Of a stretch of 64,000 bases of DNA, positions 43,134-52,173 are shown in pieces; within the stretch, counting starts at the first letter, position 1, and the number at the start of each line of letters is the position of its first letter. The stretch comes from an uncultured Lachnospiraceae bacterium (lineage in GTDB: Bacteria > Bacillota > Clostridia > Lachnospirales > Lachnospiraceae). Under the pieces are notes generated by a model, which was given only the letters and a program-made list of their open reading frames with translations, ran no database searches and was not told where the DNA came from. The translations under genes and the position numbers were made by a program. The DNA lies in contig CAKRJT010000005.1 in the NCBI GenBank assembly GCA_934351925.1, positions 62,001-126,000 on the forward strand, in the 5' to 3' direction.

Positions 43134-44090
43134 ATGCAGAATTTTGAAAAGGTTGACAGTATCAGAAAAAATATCTCGTCGGTGATTGTGGGTAAGGACG
43201 AGATAATAGGTCTTATTCTCACGTCGGTGCTGGCGGGGGGACATATTCTCCTCGAGGATGTTCCGGGAACGGGAAAGACTGTGCTCGCGAAGAGTCTCGC
43301 GGGAAGCATTGACGGAGAGTTCTCGAGAGTACAGTTTACTCCTGACCTTCTTCCGTCGGATGTGACGGGAATTAACTTCTATAACCAGAAGGCTGGGGAA
43401 TTCACGCTTAGGAAGGGACCGGTGTTCGGAAACATCATTCTTGCGGATGAGATTAACCGTGCGACTCCGAGAACGCAGTCGAGCCTTCTTGAGTGTATGG
43501 AAGAACACCAGGTCACAATCGATGGTGTGACCTACAGGCTTACAGAGCCGTTTGTGGTAATTGCGACACAGAACCCGGTGGAGACGGCGGGAACCTTCCC
43601 ACTTCCGGAGGCGCAGCTTGACAGATTTCTTATGAAGCTGTCGATGGGTCTTCCGGACAAGGAGGAGGAGATTAAGATAATGGAGCGCTTTATGGGCGAT
43701 ATACCGGGAGGCAGCAGCGCAAAGCAGGTGAGCGCGGTGTGCACGGCGGAGGATATCGTGGGTATGCAGCAGGAGGCGGCGAAGGTCTATGTGCACAAGG
43801 CAGTTCTCGAGTACATAGCGTCGATAGTGCAGGCTACGCGGAAGAATTCGGAAATAAAGCTTGGAATAAGCCCGAGAGGAACGCTTGCTCTTTTGCGCGC
43901 GGTCAAAGCGCACGCGTACATAGACGGAAGGGAGTATGCGGTTCCTGAGGACGTGAAATCCCTCGCGGTGCCTGTGCTCGCACACAGACTTGTGCTCATG
44001 TCATCTTTTGCCGGAGACGAGGGCAAGAAAAAACTCATAAATGATATCCTGTCATCGACGGAGATAGTCACGGAGGACTGGAGCAGATAG
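43134..44090 (+). CDS. MoxR family AAA+ ATPase
   Basis: A 318-residue ATPase with Walker A DVPGTGKTVL, Walker B ILADEINRATPRTQSSLLE, sensor 1 IATQNPVE and GTFPLPEAQLDRF, all diagnostic of MoxR. Known MoxR proteins act as chaperones that assemble or activate metal-binding or von Willebrand-type complexes, together with DUF58 proteins. ATG 43134 is chosen because AATGGGGA lies seven bases upstream; a GTG at 43101 would start within the leader hairpin. Its stop abuts the start of the DUF58 gene, so the two are tightly coupled. It probably works at the cytoplasmic face with the next two membrane proteins. Confidence 0.93.
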   Translation: MQNFEKVDSIRKNISSVIVGKDEIIGLILTSVLAGGHILLEDVPGTGKTVLAKSLAGSIDGEFSRVQFTPDLLPSDVTGINFYNQKAGEFTLRKGPVFGNIILADEINRATPRTQSSLLECMEEHQVTIDGVTYRLTEPFVVIATQNPVETAGTFPLPEAQLDRFLMKLSMGLPDKEEEIKIMERFMGDIPGGSSAKQVSAVCTAEDIVGMQQEAAKVYVHKAVLEYIASIVQATRKNSEIKLGISPRGTLALLRAVKAHAYIDGREYAVPEDVKSLAVPVLAHRLVLMSSFAGDEGKKKLINDILSSTEIVTEDWSR

Positions 44091-45218
44091 ATGAGTCTTA
44101 TTTTGATGGGCGCTGCGGTGCTGCTCGTAATGTTTGTTGTCAGAAAAATATATATTAAGAATTGGCTTAGAGGAGTGGAAACGGGAATAGAGGTATCAAA
44201 AAATACAACTTTCCCGGGCGATGAGCTTATATTGACTGAGACGGTGGTGAACCGCAAGTGGCTGCCGCTCCCGATGGTCATGGTTAAGTTCGAGGTCGAC
44301 AGAAGCTTCGTGTTCGGCAATGATGTGGTCAACACCAATGTCTCCGATTATTGTTACAAGAGCGATGTGTTCTCGCTGCTTTTTTATCAGAAGATAATAA
44401 GGAACATACCGCTCGTGTGTACAAAGAGAGGGTATTTCACAATCGACAGGCTGAATATCGTCTCGACTGACGTGATGATGGATAAGACCCTTGCGTCATA
44501 TTTTGATGTGGGAAAGGCCATCACGGTGTATCCGGCCGAGGCGTCGTCGTCGGAGGTTGATATTCCGTACCGCCGCATCATGGGTACGGTACTCACCAGA
44601 CAGTACACCTACGAAGACCCGTTTGAATTTCTCGGTATAAGGCAGTACCAGAACTATGACAGCTTGAAGGACGTCAACTGGACGGCATCCGCCAAGACCG
44701 GCGAGCTTAAGGTAAATGTACATGCACACACGGCGGCGCAGCAGGTCTGTATTCTTCTCAATCTTGAGAAGGATGGAGTGTGGGACTACGAGGAGCTGAA
44801 GGAAAAAGCCATATCCATGGCATGCAGCCTTGCCTGCCGCCTCACAAGGCAGGCTGTGGCGGTCAGTGTGCTCGCAAACGGAAAGGACATTATTACCGGA
44901 AATGAGCTTCTTATAGAGGCGGGCTGTGACGAGGGCCACAGGACGAATATAATGACGGCGCTTGCAAGACTTGACCTGAAAAAGCCGTGCAGGGATTTTG
45001 AGGTTGTCATAAGGGAGCATATAAAGGAGCTTGGTGATGACATGATATACTGTATGATATCGACGAGCAGAAGAGAGCCGCTGCAGAGATACTTTGCCGG
45101 ACTTGCCGTGCAGAGTGAGGGGTCGCTTTGGATTTATCCGTGCCATAAGAGCTTCGAGAACAATTTCGATTATCTTGGCGACGTAGATGTGGTGCGCTGG
45201 GAGGTGGAGCATGGGTAA
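44091..45218 (+). CDS. DUF58 domain protein
   Basis: A 375-residue protein with one N-terminal helix (ILMGAAVLLVMFVVRKIYI), a beta-rich middle and the DUF58 core EDPFEFLGIRQYQNYDSLKDVNWTASAKTGELKV near 185-220, followed by a von Willebrand A-like fold. DUF58 proteins always travel with MoxR ATPases and probably form a membrane complex serving envelope or secreted enzymes; the molecular function is not established. Zero spacing to moxR, and an eight-base overlap with the next gene, show one operon. A GGAGGTGGAG near its end doubles as ribosome site for the next gene. Confidence 0.9.
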   Translation: MSLILMGAAVLLVMFVVRKIYIKNWLRGVETGIEVSKNTTFPGDELILTETVVNRKWLPLPMVMVKFEVDRSFVFGNDVVNTNVSDYCYKSDVFSLLFYQKIIRNIPLVCTKRGYFTIDRLNIVSTDVMMDKTLASYFDVGKAITVYPAEASSSEVDIPYRRIMGTVLTRQYTYEDPFEFLGIRQYQNYDSLKDVNWTASAKTGELKVNVHAHTAAQQVCILLNLEKDGVWDYEELKEKAISMACSLACRLTRQAVAVSVLANGKDIITGNELLIEAGCDEGHRTNIMTALARLDLKKPCRDFEVVIREHIKELGDDMIYCMISTSRREPLQRYFAGLAVQSEGSLWIYPCHKSFENNFDYLGDVDVVRWEVEHG

Positions 45219-46494
45219 TAGGAAGGTAGCTGCAAAAAATGCAGGCGGTAATGCCGTGAGCAGGAATACGGCTGTCGTGTATGTCATCAGGGGCATAGAG
45301 TTTGCAATGCAGCTTCTCGTGTTCTCGCTGGCATATATGCTTATCCTCATAGGGTTTCTGGGGAGGACGGATTTTTCCCCGATGGTGTGTGCGGCTGTGA
45401 CCGGCATATCGATTCTGCTTCTGTACATAGTCAGAGGCTGGTGTGAGAACAGGGCTGTCACCATAGCGGCACATGTGCTTGCAGTTCTGCCCGTGCTCAT
45501 TGTTTTGCACGATATGATGGCATTTATGTCATTTGTTATTATATATATAGTTATTGTTATCTATTCGATAAGTCTCATTCTCAACAAGAAGAACCACACG
45601 GACGAGCATATGCCGATAGGGATGGCAGCCTTCTTCGTGGCAGCGATGATTGTCGGGGGAATTACCGGGCGCGAGGTGATTGAGAGCCGCGCACTGTATT
45701 ACGGTGCCATATTTATAATGCTTCAGGTTATCTACCACAATCTGAACAATATGAATGACATCATTATTATGAACCATGAGGTGAGCAATTTCCCTGCAAA
45801 GCAGATGATAGGCGTGAACACGTTCATCATATCGGCAGTTGTGCTCGTGTGCATGGGAGCCATGCTCATAATAAACAATTCCTATGTCTACAGAATGTTA
45901 GGTGCGTTAAAGAATGTCATGATCGCGGCGCTGAGGTTCATAATAGGGCTGATACCGGATGACACGGAGGAGGAGCCGATTACCTTTGAAACCGAGGCCG
46001 ACAGGACGCAGGGCGGTGCGGCGATGCCTGTAGAGTTTGAGAGCGGAGTTGTTCAGGATATCTTAAACGGGATAGCAATGATAATAGGTATTGTGGCTGT
46101 CATAGCCGTGGTCATAGGCATAGCCGTGGCCGTCGTCAGGCTTCTGAAGAAAATTCATGGAGGTGACGGAGTTTCGGAGGATATAAAGGAGTTCGTATCA
46201 CCCGATGAAAAACGTGTGAGGGTGAAGAGAAAAGAGAGAAAATCCGGCTGCGGTGCAGACGACGCCGTAAACGTCAGAATAAGGAAAATATACAGGCGTA
46301 TGGTGTTAGACAAGGCTAAGAAGAACAAAAAGTCCGTAAACGCATGCCTGACGCCGATGGAGCTCTCAGGTCAGTATATCACCTCCGGGGCAGAGGATGC
46401 CACCGCAATATATGAGAGGGCGAGATATAGTGGACAGCAGCTCACCGAGATGGAGCTTGATGATATGAAGGAAATAAAGAAAAGACAGAAATAA
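45211..46494 (+). CDS. Membrane protein with DUF4129-like C-terminus
   Basis: A 427-residue protein. Five or six helices in the first 220 residues and one near 285-310 are followed by a cytoplasmic tail (about 350-427) with VRIRKIYRRMVLDKAKK and CLTPMELSGQYIT, matching the DUF4129 tail found next to transglutaminase-like domains. In the common MoxR-DUF58-TgpA layout this tail belongs to a transglutaminase; here the large extracellular transglutaminase domain is absent, leaving only membrane parts. ATG 45211 follows GGAGGTGGAGC and overlaps the DUF58 stop. The role is likely as the membrane partner of the MoxR/DUF58 pair. Confidence 0.75.
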   Translation: MGNRKVAAKNAGGNAVSRNTAVVYVIRGIEFAMQLLVFSLAYMLILIGFLGRTDFSPMVCAAVTGISILLLYIVRGWCENRAVTIAAHVLAVLPVLIVLHDMMAFMSFVIIYIVIVIYSISLILNKKNHTDEHMPIGMAAFFVAAMIVGGITGREVIESRALYYGAIFIMLQVIYHNLNNMNDIIIMNHEVSNFPAKQMIGVNTFIISAVVLVCMGAMLIINNSYVYRMLGALKNVMIAALRFIIGLIPDDTEEEPITFETEADRTQGGAAMPVEFESGVVQDILNGIAMIIGIVAVIAVVIGIAVAVVRLLKKIHGGDGVSEDIKEFVSPDEKRVRVKRKERKSGCGADDAVNVRIRKIYRRMVLDKAKKNKKSVNACLTPMELSGQYITSGAEDATAIYERARYSGQQLTEMELDDMKEIKKRQK

Positions 46495-46574
46495 GAGGAT
46501 ATCAGGGTTACGCTCATATCATAAAATTTTGTTACTATATGCCGGGTATGTGGGCGGCATAGGGGGGAAGTTAA

Positions 46575-47720
46575 ATGGGTACATCGAAGAGAAAACATAA
46601 GTCATCGGAAAGGAAGGATTTTGAGAGAAGGCTGGCACTATTAAACTGCCGGCGCTCGCTGCTGCTTGCAGTGTTTTTATCGCTGCTGCTTGCGGTATTC
46701 TATTTTTCGTGCAGGGGACAGGAGAGGCTGCCGTACCTGTACAGTGCAATGCTGATTGTGATTTTTACCGTTGAGCTGGCTTCGGCGGTTCTGCTCTTCT
46801 ATATCATAAGGAATGTGCCGGGCTGGCAGATGACCGCGTACAGGGTATACTATATAGTGACCCTCGCGGCAGCCGTGCCAGTGTCGATTGCAGACTACAC
46901 AATGAGCGGAAGTCTGATGACTTATGTGCTCTTACTCGGGGCGGCGGTGTTCGTTCCGGTATTGCAGCGGAGTGAACAGAACGCGCAGATGGTGTTAATG
47001 GCTGTCGTTACCACCGTCTGCAGTGTGTGTGCTGCAAAAAACGGAAACCGTGCGGTCGTGGAGTTCGTTGTCATAGGTATACTGGCAATGGCAGCAGGCA
47101 GATACGGACAGCAGAGGTTTCGAAACTATGAGAAGTGTGTAAACGATAGCAGGGGAAAATATCTGTTGTCCGATGTTGACCCGCTTACAGGTCTGACAAA
47201 CAAGAGTGGTCTCATAAACACTGCCGGAATTATGTGGAGATTTTGTGTGAGAAACCGTTCCATGGCAGGCGCGATATTTATAGATGTAGATTATTTTAAG
47301 AACTATAACGACACCTTCGGGCACGAGCAGGGCGATGAGTCGCTCAAGAGCATAGCAGGAGTGGTAGCAGACTGTGCACGCAGGGACACTGATACCGTGG
47401 CGAGAGTGGGCGGTGAGGCGTTTTTCGTGCTGGTGCAGGGCGTTGAGAAGGAAAAGCTGGTCGGTCTTGCCCTCAAAATCAGGTCGGCAATCGCACAGCT
47501 CGGGCTCGAGCAGGGTTATAACGGAAGCTCAAAGTATGTCACAGTAAGCATCGGAGCTGCCTGTGCATATCCTGATAAGGGGGATACTTTCAAAAATCTC
47601 TATGAAGCGTCGTCTGACGCGATGTATCTGGCAAAGGACAACGGACGCAACTGTATCGTGTGTGACGGAGTGGTGTACGGCAGGATGAAAAATGGTATAG
47701 GAACAGCGATAGATAATTAA
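46575..47720 (+). CDS. Membrane GGDEF-domain protein with altered signature
   Basis: A 381-residue protein. About five helices (residues 30-185) precede a GGDEF domain (about 195-365): DPLTGLTNKSGL, FIDVDYFKNYNDTFGHEQGDE (metal Asp retained) and ARVGGEAFFVL. The signature reads GGEAF, not GGDEF or GGEEF: the third, catalytic acidic residue is kept, but the fourth, a metal ligand in active cyclases, is Ala. It may therefore be a weak or inactive diguanylate cyclase serving as a c-di-GMP or GTP sensor. No RxxD inhibitory site is obvious. GGGGGGAAG precedes ATG 46575. It is 17 bases ahead of the mgtC-like gene. Confidence 0.82.
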   Translation: MGTSKRKHKSSERKDFERRLALLNCRRSLLLAVFLSLLLAVFYFSCRGQERLPYLYSAMLIVIFTVELASAVLLFYIIRNVPGWQMTAYRVYYIVTLAAAVPVSIADYTMSGSLMTYVLLLGAAVFVPVLQRSEQNAQMVLMAVVTTVCSVCAAKNGNRAVVEFVVIGILAMAAGRYGQQRFRNYEKCVNDSRGKYLLSDVDPLTGLTNKSGLINTAGIMWRFCVRNRSMAGAIFIDVDYFKNYNDTFGHEQGDESLKSIAGVVADCARRDTDTVARVGGEAFFVLVQGVEKEKLVGLALKIRSAIAQLGLEQGYNGSSKYVTVSIGAACAYPDKGDTFKNLYEASSDAMYLAKDNGRNCIVCDGVVYGRMKNGIGTAIDN

Positions 47721-47736
47721 ACAGGCGGTGTGATAT

Positions 47737-48420
47737 ATGGAATATGAGTATCTTCATAATACTAATCTTGTCTCGACCATGTTAAGGCTTATGCTCGCGC
47801 TGGTATGCGGAGGTCTTTTAGGGCTTGAGCGCGGAAAAAAGAAACGCCCGGCGGGCTTTAGGACGCATATGCTTGTCTGTGTCGGTTCGGCGCTTGCCAT
47901 GATAACCAATCAGTATATGGCTGAACATTATACAGGGATAGATGCCTCGCGGATGGCTTCACAGGTAATAAGCGGCATCGGTTTTCTTGGCGCAGGCACA
48001 ATCATGGTGACTGGACTGCAGAAGATAAGAGGACTTACCACGGCGGCAGGTCTGTGGGTTGTGGCGTGCATTGGACTTGCATTTGGAACGGGTTTTTACT
48101 CAGGCGGACTAATAGCGACAGTAATGTGCTATGTGATTAACACAGTACTGCATCGTTTTGAGACGAGGATGGAGACAAATGCGAGAGTTATAGGCTTATA
48201 TGTAGAGCTTGCGGATGTCTCTTATGTAGGGAAGCTTCTCGAGAAGCTGAGACAGCTTGACATAAACGTGACGGAGTTTGAGACAGGCAAGGCGCGCATG
48301 TCGGATAACCATGTGGGTGTGCTTCTCGTGGTCAAGCTTATGCATTTTGTCCAGCACTCCGAGGTTATAGAGCAGCTTGAACTGGTTGAGGGAGTGAGTT
48401 TCGTGGAGGAGGTCAACTGA
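47737..48420 (+). CDS. MgtC/SapB family membrane protein
   Basis: A 227-residue protein with the MgtC core in residues 10-140: GGLLGLERGKKKRPAGFRTHMLVCVGSALAM and GIGFLGAGTIM, in four or five helices, and a soluble ACT-like tail (about 150-227). MgtC proteins affect magnesium homeostasis, ATP synthase activity and survival in host cells; the actual transported substance is not settled. Start ATG 47737 has AGGCGG nearby. It lies directly after the GGDEF gene and is followed by a strong inverted repeat. Confidence 0.88.
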   Translation: MEYEYLHNTNLVSTMLRLMLALVCGGLLGLERGKKKRPAGFRTHMLVCVGSALAMITNQYMAEHYTGIDASRMASQVISGIGFLGAGTIMVTGLQKIRGLTTAAGLWVVACIGLAFGTGFYSGGLIATVMCYVINTVLHRFETRMETNARVIGLYVELADVSYVGKLLEKLRQLDINVTEFETGKARMSDNHVGVLLVVKLMHFVQHSEVIEQLELVEGVSFVEEVN

Positions 48421-48442
48421 GAATTTTTAATATAGATTCAGA

Positions 48443-48493
48443 TGTCAAAACATGCCAATTTACTCTATGAGTGTATAACGGCATGTTTTGACA
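48443..48493. terminator. Inverted repeat after the mgtC-like gene
   Basis: TGTCAAAACATGCC (48443-48456) and GGCATGTTTTGACA (48480-48493), 14 perfect pairs around a 23-base loop. It is not followed by a T-run, and it contains a TTGACA that could be the -35 of the next gene, so operator function is possible. Confidence 0.5.
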
Positions 48494-48577
48494 TATTAAT
48501 GAATATAAAAATGTATAACGAATTTTGTACAGCCTCTTGGTATATATTTTAAGTAGGAATATATACCGGGGGTTTTT

Positions 48578-49420
48578 ATGTTTATAAAGAAAAAAATTAA
48601 TCTGGGTGACTTAAGGACGGAAGTGGGAGGCACATTAAAAAGGGTGCGTCCGGCTGTCAGGAGAAATAAGAAAACCGTGGCGGCGGGGCTCATGCTTCTG
48701 CTGCTTGCCGGTATTGCGTATGCAGGCCCAAGGGCTGTTGTGGCAGCGTCACAGAATGCGATGGCTGCTTCTAAGGAGCTGCCTATATACTGTGTCGACA
48801 GGAAAGACAAGGTGGTGGCGCTCACATTTGATGCCGCCTGGGGGAATGAGGACACGCAGCAGATACTTGACATTCTGGAAAAGCATAATGTGAAGGTGAC
48901 CTTCTTTGCCACAGGCGGCTGGGTTGAGACTTACCCGGAGGATGTTAAGAAAATTATAGACGCCGGGCATGCATTTGGCAATCACAGCGAGAACCATAAG
49001 TTTATGACAAAGCTTTCCGATGAACAGAAAAAGCAGGAGCTTATGAAGGTTCATGACAAGGTTAGGGCACTTACTGGCTATGAGATGTGCCTGTTCCGCC
49101 CTCCTTATGGCGATTACAATGATGCGGTAGTGAGGACTGCGGAAAGCCTTGGATACTATACGATACAGTGGAGCGTGGATAGTCTTGACTGGAAGGATTA
49201 TGGTGTCGATTCAATCATAAAGACCGTCACTCAACACAAGAATCTGGATAGCGGTGCGATAATACTCATGCACAACGGTGCTAAGTATACTGCGGACGCA
49301 TTGGACAGCGTTATAACGAACCTGAAGGAGCAGGGCTACAGCTTCGTCACGGTTGCACAGCTTATACATACAGGCAAGTATCATATAGACCATACAGGGA
49401 AGCAGATTGCGGACGAATAA
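48578..49420 (+). CDS. Polysaccharide deacetylase, PdaB-like
   Basis: A 280-residue protein with an N-terminal helix (about 33-50, AAGLMLLLLAGIAYA) and an NodB-homology domain (about 75-265). Motif 1 is ALTFDAAWGNED, the DxxWG form of PdaB-type enzymes rather than the usual FDDG; motif 2 HSENH gives the metal histidines; motif 3 RPPYGDY and motif 5 LMHN follow. The family removes acetyl groups from peptidoglycan or other glycans outside the cell; PdaB in Bacillus is a sporulation protein. Ribosome site GGGGG precedes ATG 48578. A REP-like inverted repeat lies immediately after the stop. Confidence 0.9.
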   Translation: MFIKKKINLGDLRTEVGGTLKRVRPAVRRNKKTVAAGLMLLLLAGIAYAGPRAVVAASQNAMAASKELPIYCVDRKDKVVALTFDAAWGNEDTQQILDILEKHNVKVTFFATGGWVETYPEDVKKIIDAGHAFGNHSENHKFMTKLSDEQKKQELMKVHDKVRALTGYEMCLFRPPYGDYNDAVVRTAESLGYYTIQWSVDSLDWKDYGVDSIIKTVTQHKNLDSGAIILMHNGAKYTADALDSVITNLKEQGYSFVTVAQLIHTGKYHIDHTGKQIADE

Positions 49421-49428
49421 CGGAAGTG

Positions 49429-49516
49429 TGGGACAGGGGTCAGGTACATGTCCCAACGCCACTGTCTGGTACACGTACCTGACCCCTGTCCCATCCCTGA
49501 CCCCTGTCCCATCCTG
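49429..49516. repeat. REP-like inverted repeat GGGACAGGGGTCAGG
   Basis: Arms TGGGACAGGGGTCAGGTAC (49429-49447) and its exact complement (49475-49493), then a further partial copy CCTGACCCCTGTCCCA (49496-49511). GC-rich in an otherwise AT-rich spacer between two convergent genes. Similar G-rich repeats are known as REP elements mobilised by Y1 transposases; none is encoded here. It could also serve both genes as a terminator. Confidence 0.75.
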
Positions 49517-49524
49517 TCCTATAT

Positions 49525-50256
49525 CTACACTAACGCCTTATTTTTATCATAAATCTTCTGGATAATCTCCTGAGTATATGCGCCAAGGAATTTCTTCTGC
49601 TCCTTGTCAAGCAATTTGACATCTATAGGCTCACCGAACTCAAGAACCGTGTGTGTCTTTCTGATGAACGGAGAATGTGCCTCCATAATCTGTCTGGTAT
49701 TGTTCTGCACAACCGGAATTATCTTACAACCGGTCTTTTCCGCGAACTTAAGGCTTCCCTCCTTGAAAGGTGCCATCTCCCCGGTCTTGCTTCTGGTTCC
49801 CTCCGGGAAAATGGTTATCGATATACCATTCTTGATATATTCGATACCCTGAAGCACGGTCTTAAGTCCCTCCTTGATGTTCTTTCTGTCAAGGAAAAGA
49901 CAGTACAGAAGCTTCATCCAGTGGTGAAGAAGCGGTATCTTCTCCATCTCCTTCTTAGCAACGAAGCCCGTAAGTCCCGGAAGCATTGAGTACACTATAA
50001 TTGTGTCAAAATTGCTATTATGGTTGCCTACGAATAACACCGGCTCATCCTTCGGGATATTCTCATATCCGATAACCGTTGTCTTGACCCCGCACAGGAA
50101 TCTGATTACTTTAAACGCCCACTGCACGATTCTCAGCGCAAGGATATCCTTCTTCGGCTTGTTGAATTTGCCGATAATCCACAGTATGCCGAACATCGGA
50201 ATACTGAATATAAAAAATACTACCAAAAATAAAGCTGTGATAATCAATCTTAGCAT
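49525..50256 (-). CDS. plsC: 1-acyl-sn-glycerol-3-phosphate acyltransferase
   Basis: A 243-residue enzyme that acylates lysophosphatidic acid to phosphatidic acid. Motif I NHNSNFD has the catalytic HX4D (His79, Asp84), motif III is FPEGTRSK, and IIPVVQNNT follows. A hydrophobic N-terminus (residues 3-30) anchors it at the inner membrane. ATG at 50256 sits seven bases after AGGAGAG; upstream in-frame codons are not supported. It is the last gene of the minus-strand group and convergent with the deacetylase. There is nothing unusual in length or motifs. Confidence 0.92.
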   Translation of the reverse strand: MLRLIITALFLVVFFIFSIPMFGILWIIGKFNKPKKDILALRIVQWAFKVIRFLCGVKTTVIGYENIPKDEPVLFVGNHNSNFDTIIVYSMLPGLTGFVAKKEMEKIPLLHHWMKLLYCLFLDRKNIKEGLKTVLQGIEYIKNGISITIFPEGTRSKTGEMAPFKEGSLKFAEKTGCKIIPVVQNNTRQIMEAHSPFIRKTHTVLEFGEPIDVKLLDKEQKKFLGAYTQEIIQKIYDKNKALV

Positions 50257-50368
50257 GTCATTTCTCTCCTGATACTTTTTTATTATTTTCCGGGTAATTT
50301 CAGAGCTCAAATATACCGCACAATATCCTGCAGTCACGCACTGAATTTTCAATTACCTGTAATTGCTG

Positions 50369-51970
50369 CTATATTACCTTCTTTAAGGTCACCACCTCAT
50401 CATACCTTCCAACCATGTCATCCGACAGCTTATGTGCCACCGATATAACAAGCTTGTCCTTAATATCAAGTATGATGTTCTCAATCTGCTCAGTACTCTC
50501 CGAATCCAGATTGGACGAAATCTCATCCAGCAGAAAAATCTTCCTGTCATGCAACAGCGCTCTGGCAAGATTTATCTTCTGCTTCTCCCCACCGGAAAAA
50601 TTCACTCCGTTCCCGCTTACCATCGTGTCAAGCCCTTCCGGAAGCGCCTCCAGCATTTTTTCCAGCTTGCATTTTCTCATCACCGCAAGAATCTCGTCAT
50701 CGGAGTAATCGCCATAAAGTGAAATATTGTTTCTCAACGTATCGTTGAAAAGATACGGCTCCTGCCCCACAAGCGTGACCACCTTGGAAAGACTTGTCTC
50801 AGCCACATTCTTAATCTCGGTGCCTGCATAAATAACCTTGCCCTCATAGCTCTTGTAAAGACCCGCTATGACGGACAGAAGTGTGCTCTTTCCGCAGCCA
50901 TTCTCACCCATGACAAGATATTTATGATTTTTCTTGAAGGTATATGAAAAATTATCAATTATAGTTTTGCCGCCAAGTCTCAGTGACATGCTTTCCAACG
51001 CAATGTCACCATACTGCACATCGGCATCCGAAGTCTCAGATGACTTGTCAAAAAGCAGCTCCTCGTATTTCTTCCTTATCTGCTTCGATGACTTGAAGCC
51101 CATCCATATGTCGGAGGCACTCATTATCGGAGATATAATTTTTCCCGATAATTGTCCAAATGCCAGCACGAAACCAATACTGAAATCGCCCTTTATCGCA
51201 AAAAATGATGCTATCGACATTATGGCTATCGTTGTAATCAATCCTACCAGCTCGTTAGAACAGCCAAAGCTTACCCTGTCATTGAGATTCTTTTCCTTTT
51301 TCCCTTCGACCAGCACATTCCCGGCATGGTGCCGTTCGCGCAGCTTTTCCCCTATTGCGTACAGCTTTACAACGCGGTGTCCGCCAAGTATGTCATCAAT
51401 CTCACCTGTATAGCCCGCAAGTGCCTCAGAAAAATCCTTTGTGCTCTTTTGAAGCCTGCTCATCATAAGCTTCACAACCATCGTTGTGAAAAGTGAAAAC
51501 ACGATGATTAACAGCAGCATGATCGGCTCTATATACAGGCATGCCGCAATGGCAATGAGAAAAGAGCATATCACCATCGGTATATCAAGAACATTGTTAA
51601 AATAGAGCGACTCAAGCATGTCAAGATTCTGCAAAAAATTACTGACATACACTGAAGTCTTTTCACCTTCAAATGCCAAGGTGTCGCGCTTCATAAGTCC
51701 TGCCAGCATATCCTCCTTCACGCCCATCCTTGCCAGCTTCACCAGCCTGTTTTTCGCGATTCCGTACAAATATTCAGACCCGACCGTTATCACAAGAAAT
51801 ATTATTCCTCCGATTGTATATCTGAGCAGTATTGATACACTTCCCTGAACCGCCGAATCCATGATTCCGCCCAGCACAAATGAAAACATAACGCTGAACA
51901 CGGATGATAAAACCAGAAAAATCACGTAGAACACGTACGTTCCTTTATTTTTTGTTATGTATCTGTACAT
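50369..51970 (-). CDS. ABC transporter, fused permease and ATPase
   Basis: A 533-residue half-transporter: six helices (about 15-300) joined to a nucleotide-binding domain (about 320-530) with Walker A GENGCGKSTLL, signature FSGGEKQKINLARAL and Walker B IFLLDEISSNLDSES. It should work as a homodimer exporting a peptide, lipid or drug. ATG 51970 follows GGGAGG by six bases. A promoter TTGTCT-N17-TATAAT (52060-52088, minus) lies upstream. A 112-base gap to plsC has no obvious terminator, so both may share a transcript. The substrate is unknown. Confidence 0.88.
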   Translation of the reverse strand: MYRYITKNKGTYVFYVIFLVLSSVFSVMFSFVLGGIMDSAVQGSVSILLRYTIGGIIFLVITVGSEYLYGIAKNRLVKLARMGVKEDMLAGLMKRDTLAFEGEKTSVYVSNFLQNLDMLESLYFNNVLDIPMVICSFLIAIAACLYIEPIMLLLIIVFSLFTTMVVKLMMSRLQKSTKDFSEALAGYTGEIDDILGGHRVVKLYAIGEKLRERHHAGNVLVEGKKEKNLNDRVSFGCSNELVGLITTIAIMSIASFFAIKGDFSIGFVLAFGQLSGKIISPIMSASDIWMGFKSSKQIRKKYEELLFDKSSETSDADVQYGDIALESMSLRLGGKTIIDNFSYTFKKNHKYLVMGENGCGKSTLLSVIAGLYKSYEGKVIYAGTEIKNVAETSLSKVVTLVGQEPYLFNDTLRNNISLYGDYSDDEILAVMRKCKLEKMLEALPEGLDTMVSGNGVNFSGGEKQKINLARALLHDRKIFLLDEISSNLDSESTEQIENIILDIKDKLVISVAHKLSDDMVGRYDEVVTLKKVI

Positions 51971-52059
51971 CAACATCCTCCCATTTTCCACCGCACCGGC
52001 CGCAGCCCATGCAGCCATAATCCTGCACACACCTGACATGCATTTTACTGTATGTTCTG

Positions 52060-52088
52060 ATTATATTTCAAAAAACATAATTAGACAA
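52060..52088 (-). promoter_or_regulatory. Promoter of the ABC exporter
   Basis: On the minus strand: TTGTCT, 17 bases, TATAAT, about 90 bases before the start codon. Confidence 0.7.
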
Positions 52089-52173
52089 TATTATTCACAA
52101 AATATATAACTAATATATTCTGACTAATGCACCTACACAATATCTGCCTACCAATACAAAATGTGACATAATG

